This document shows, piece after piece, positions 60,830-64,000 of a stretch of 64,000 nt of DNA; the stretch's first letter is position 1, and each line of letters opens with the position of its first letter. Both the position numbers and the translations under genes were made by a program. This stretch comes from Albula goreensis (lineage: Eukaryota; Chordata; Actinopteri; Albuliformes; Albulidae). The notes under the pieces are model-generated. The model had not been told where the DNA came from. It ran no database searches and saw nothing but the letters and a program-made list of their open reading frames with translations. The stretch lies in NCBI GenBank assembly GCA_022829145.1, contig CM040751.1:6963581-7027580 (forward strand). Direction: 5' to 3'.

Positions 60830-61860
60830 TCTTTGAATGAGGTATGATTGTAGGTGTTACGCAGGTCAGTTTGAATGTCTCTAGAATTGAGACGCTGCAG
60901 GGTTTTTCAAGCTCAGCAGTGTCTTGTGTGTGTCTAGAATAGTCCTCGACCCAAAGGACATCTAGCTAATGACAGGCAAGTAGTCAAAACTGGTCAATTG
61001 ATGAGGTGAAAAGAGGCTGACATGGATCGAGCAGTGCAACAGACAGTCTGCAGTTATTCATCTGACAAAATGCAGTGTGTAAAATAATGCACAACTCGTC
61101 ACAGCTTAACACAAATGCAGTATCGGAGCCACTGATTGAGGTCCACTTCTTTCAGGAAGTAGCAAGAACCTGTGGTTGCAGTAGGCAATGGAATGGAAAC
61201 ACTGGAGACTGAGGAATTGAACAATACATCTTCCGTTCTGATGAACCCTGATTACTGCTGCTTCATGGTGATTGGAGGCCCAGCACATGGAGAAAACGGC
61301 ATGGGTCCATGGAAAAAACATACATCCATCATGTGGTGAGTCAGTGTAGTAAGCTGCTTGTGGTGTGATGGTGTGGTGTGCTTTTTCATGGCAGACATTG
61401 GGGCCCTTGATAAAAGTGCAGCAAACATTTGAATTCCACTAAATATCTGAATGCCATTAACAGTCAGGCATATCTCTTCAAAGCAGTATATCCATCTGTG
61501 AATGTTTTTGTTTATTTAGGGGGATAATGCCTTGTACCACAAGGCTAAAGAATGCTTCCACAGTCAATGAATGCAGGGTAATGCAGTTGCTTGCCCAGGT
61601 ACCAGACCTTTGTCCAGTTTAATATCTGTGAAATGGGATGGAACAAGCGATTTGGGGTAGAGATCCTCTATCAGTCACCTCAACCGTGGGAAGCACCAGA
61701 GTCAGTATGGGTTAGTAACCCTGTGGAGCCATTTCAATACCATGTTGAGTCAATGCACTGACAAATTGACGTGTTTCTTACAGCAAAAGGGAGTACGATG
61801 AAATATTAGGGAGACATCTCTAATGTTTTGCATGCTCAGTGTATTGTCACTTACGAAAAT
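60830..61860 (+). pseudogene. Tc1-like transposase pseudogene
   Basis: Pieces in shifting frames follow the order of Tc1/mariner transposase. First a helix-turn-helix segment (GMIVGVTQVSLNVSRIETLQ), then a catalytic-core segment like SDEP..LLLHGDWRP and WRKRHGSMEK, then GVMVWG-like and HFNTMLSQCTDKL-like stretches. Several stops and frameshifts break it. The right end finishes in TAATGTTTTGCATGCTCAGTGTA, resembling a Tc1 inverted-repeat end. The left repeat was not found. It is inactive. Confidence 0.75.
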
Positions 61861-61869
61861 GGAATCAGT

Positions 61870-64000
61870 TTTCACATATCAAAACCGAGACAAAAATAAA
61901 GTATGAAGGGAATATGTTTCTTGGATAGTTCCACTATCTTTTCTTTTTGTCTCCCTGCGATTTATCAACCAAGGAGTATTGTTGCTGTGTTATGTTTATA
62001 TTCCACAAGATGGCGCCCTTTTCAAATGAAAATAATTTGTATCGTGACAAAAAGGAACAGGGCATTTACAATAAATACTTGGCAATGTCCCTCTGTTTAT
62101 CTCAACATGTCTTTGCCCTCAATCAAGTTAAATAAATAAATGTAATATTTAAGGAGATATACCAAGACTTATGTGCTGTGAGGAAACTGATTCCATGAAC
62201 ATATAACTATTAAACATGTAAACTATGCAAAATAAGGTTTTTGAAAAGTGCAGTGGCATGTGCCATGATTGAATGTTTGTTGCCAAGATAGCTGTCAGGA
62301 AGTCCCTTGCAGAATACTGTACTTTTGTGCAAGATTTGGTTTCTATTGTCATACAACTGTAAAAAGATGATGTGTTCTATTACTGTATTTTGAGTCACAG
62401 AAGAAATTTTCTGGTCAGGGCCCAGATGCATTAACAACCTGGGGAATATGTTTAAGGAGTTTTCACAAACATAAACAAAGTGCGGTGTACTAGCAATTCT
62501 CTACCAGTCAGACACTCTCAGAGGATGCCGAGAAAATAAATAAACAGGAAAGGAAAAATAATCTGTGCTTCACAGCTAGACAAAGTTCCCAGTGTTAAGT
62601 GGACTCTGCTCAAACAGAGTAATGGAGTACTTGTGTGTGGTTTTATTCGATTTCCCAAGAACCTATTCCTGCCATGCTCAAAGCACTTCACATCAACAAG
62701 TCTGGAACTGCAACTCGCATAGCCTCAGGCGCCTGTGGACATTGGCAAACTGTCAGCTTAGCATTAGAGCGCGTCTAAGACACACGAACAGCGTAAGCCA
62801 CGCTCCCGTCTCATTGCATCCTGCTCTCATTCAGTTCACATGAATCGCTCAGCGTTTGAAGCAAGGACTGCAGCATCATTCATGCATTTTATACAATCTC
62901 ATACAAAGGAACTATCGTACCTCTTCGCATTGAGCAAACCGATCCAAAAGCTAATTCATTATACAATACCCTTGAGATCATGTACTTCTCAGTACGTTGG
63001 CATCCTGACATGGTACACTACCCGCACAGCAAAATCACATGAATACTCACATACCAGAGAGCCAGTGTCAGACAGCACCTGGGTATTGTGCTTACCTGCC
63101 TCACTGGATTACAATCAAATAGAAGGCATTAAATTTAAATTACATTAATAATAAATCTCTTGTAACCAGCATAATGCGCGGCAAGTATGTTTCATTTGGT
63201 TGCATGACCCTTTGTTTGTAAATTATGTCACTTTTCATGGTCGATAGAGTTAATCACATTGAAATTCTTACCCGCATCTTGAATAGATCTTTCAGCATGT
63301 TAAAGCTGAAGAGAACAAACCCTTATGAGCCTAGCAAAATAGTCCAGGCCATTTAGAAGGCTTGCATTTTTTTTCATAATTATTCATGCATTTACAAAAT
63401 TTTCAAGTTAACATTTAGAGAAAATACTCAAAGATGTTTCTTCATTTTGATTTTACTAGTAAATATCCATAAAACAATTGTGATTAAATGAAGCAAGCGC
63501 ATTTTTATGATGCAGATTTGTTTCCATAAAGTCAGTAGTGTGCTGGAAACTGTAAGACATCCTGTCTCTTCCTTTTCGCTATCCAGGTAAACCTCATGGA
63601 TACAAAGTCTAGCATGAGTTGTATTGCCTCTTTAGATAGCGGAGGCTTAGGTGTCATGCTCTTTGCCAAAATACTATGAGACTATTATCCACATTGAAGG
63701 CACTTAATGTGTACAGTTTCTCTTAAATGTCTCAGTAAATGTGTTTATCATAACATGACATGATTCCTCACATATTTTTAACCTCACATGATTCCTCTCA
63801 TATTTCAAATAGGCTAAAGAACACTGCACTGAATAGAGTCAAAGTACGATAAGATGTGGTTGTAGAAAATCTAAGCCTGAATCAGCCAGCTGTCTGCTTC
63901 TTTTATTTTTTCTTTTTGTTTGTGCTGTTGTTTCCAATAAGCCACACCTTTTAAAATCAGTCCCACAATGCCAAAAAATAACAATGATACTGTGATGCAT
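61870..64000. other. 3' part of the window, no gene recognised
   Basis: AT-rich sequence with only short open frames. No exon, RNA gene or clear repeat could be supported. Confidence 0.55.

Overview
The window is genomic DNA from a ray-finned fish. It has vertebrate split genes with GT-AG introns, long (GT)n tracts, tRNA-derived SINE-like and palindromic MITE-like repeats, a dead Tc1 transposon, and no bacterial-style operons. I cannot name the species. Five protein genes were rebuilt exon by exon; intron phases agree throughout each complete model.

Layout: (1) 1183-4775, + strand: the last two coding exons of an IL-2/IL-15-family cytokine, best read as interleukin-15-like (il15l), with its 5' exons not found. 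(2) 10669-34771, + strand: a complete supt5h gene (29 coding exons, 1084 aa), the large subunit of the DSIF elongation factor; it fills about 40% of the window. (3) 35888-43151, - strand: a complete secreted RNase T2 gene (9 coding exons, 259 aa), tail to tail with supt5h. (4) 47328-50591, + strand: cox7a1 (4 exons, 80 aa), a nuclear-encoded subunit of cytochrome c oxidase. (5) 54238-59533, - strand: chp2 (7 exons, 194 aa), a myristoylated EF-hand partner of Na+/H+ exchangers. The genes do unrelated jobs (cytokine, transcription elongation, RNA turnover, respiration, pH control). As I recall, human SUPT5H and COX7A1 both lie on 19q13, so part of this neighbourhood looks like old vertebrate linkage.

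Between and inside the genes lie a tRNA-like SINE (1622-1760), several palindromic MITE-like repeats, a pogo/Tigger (MER2-like) fragment in a supt5h intron, a Penelope-type fragment carrying an apparently intact hammerhead ribozyme core (35389-35427, - strand), a retroelement fossil, and a decayed Tc1-like transposase (60830-61860). From 61.9 kb to the end I recognise no gene.

The most unusual structure is in the RNase T2 gene. The 3' end of coding exon 8 plus its splice donor has been amplified into twelve 29-bp tandem copies (38662-39009), so an authentic 5' splice site is followed by eleven near-copies. Only the first donor keeps the protein intact.
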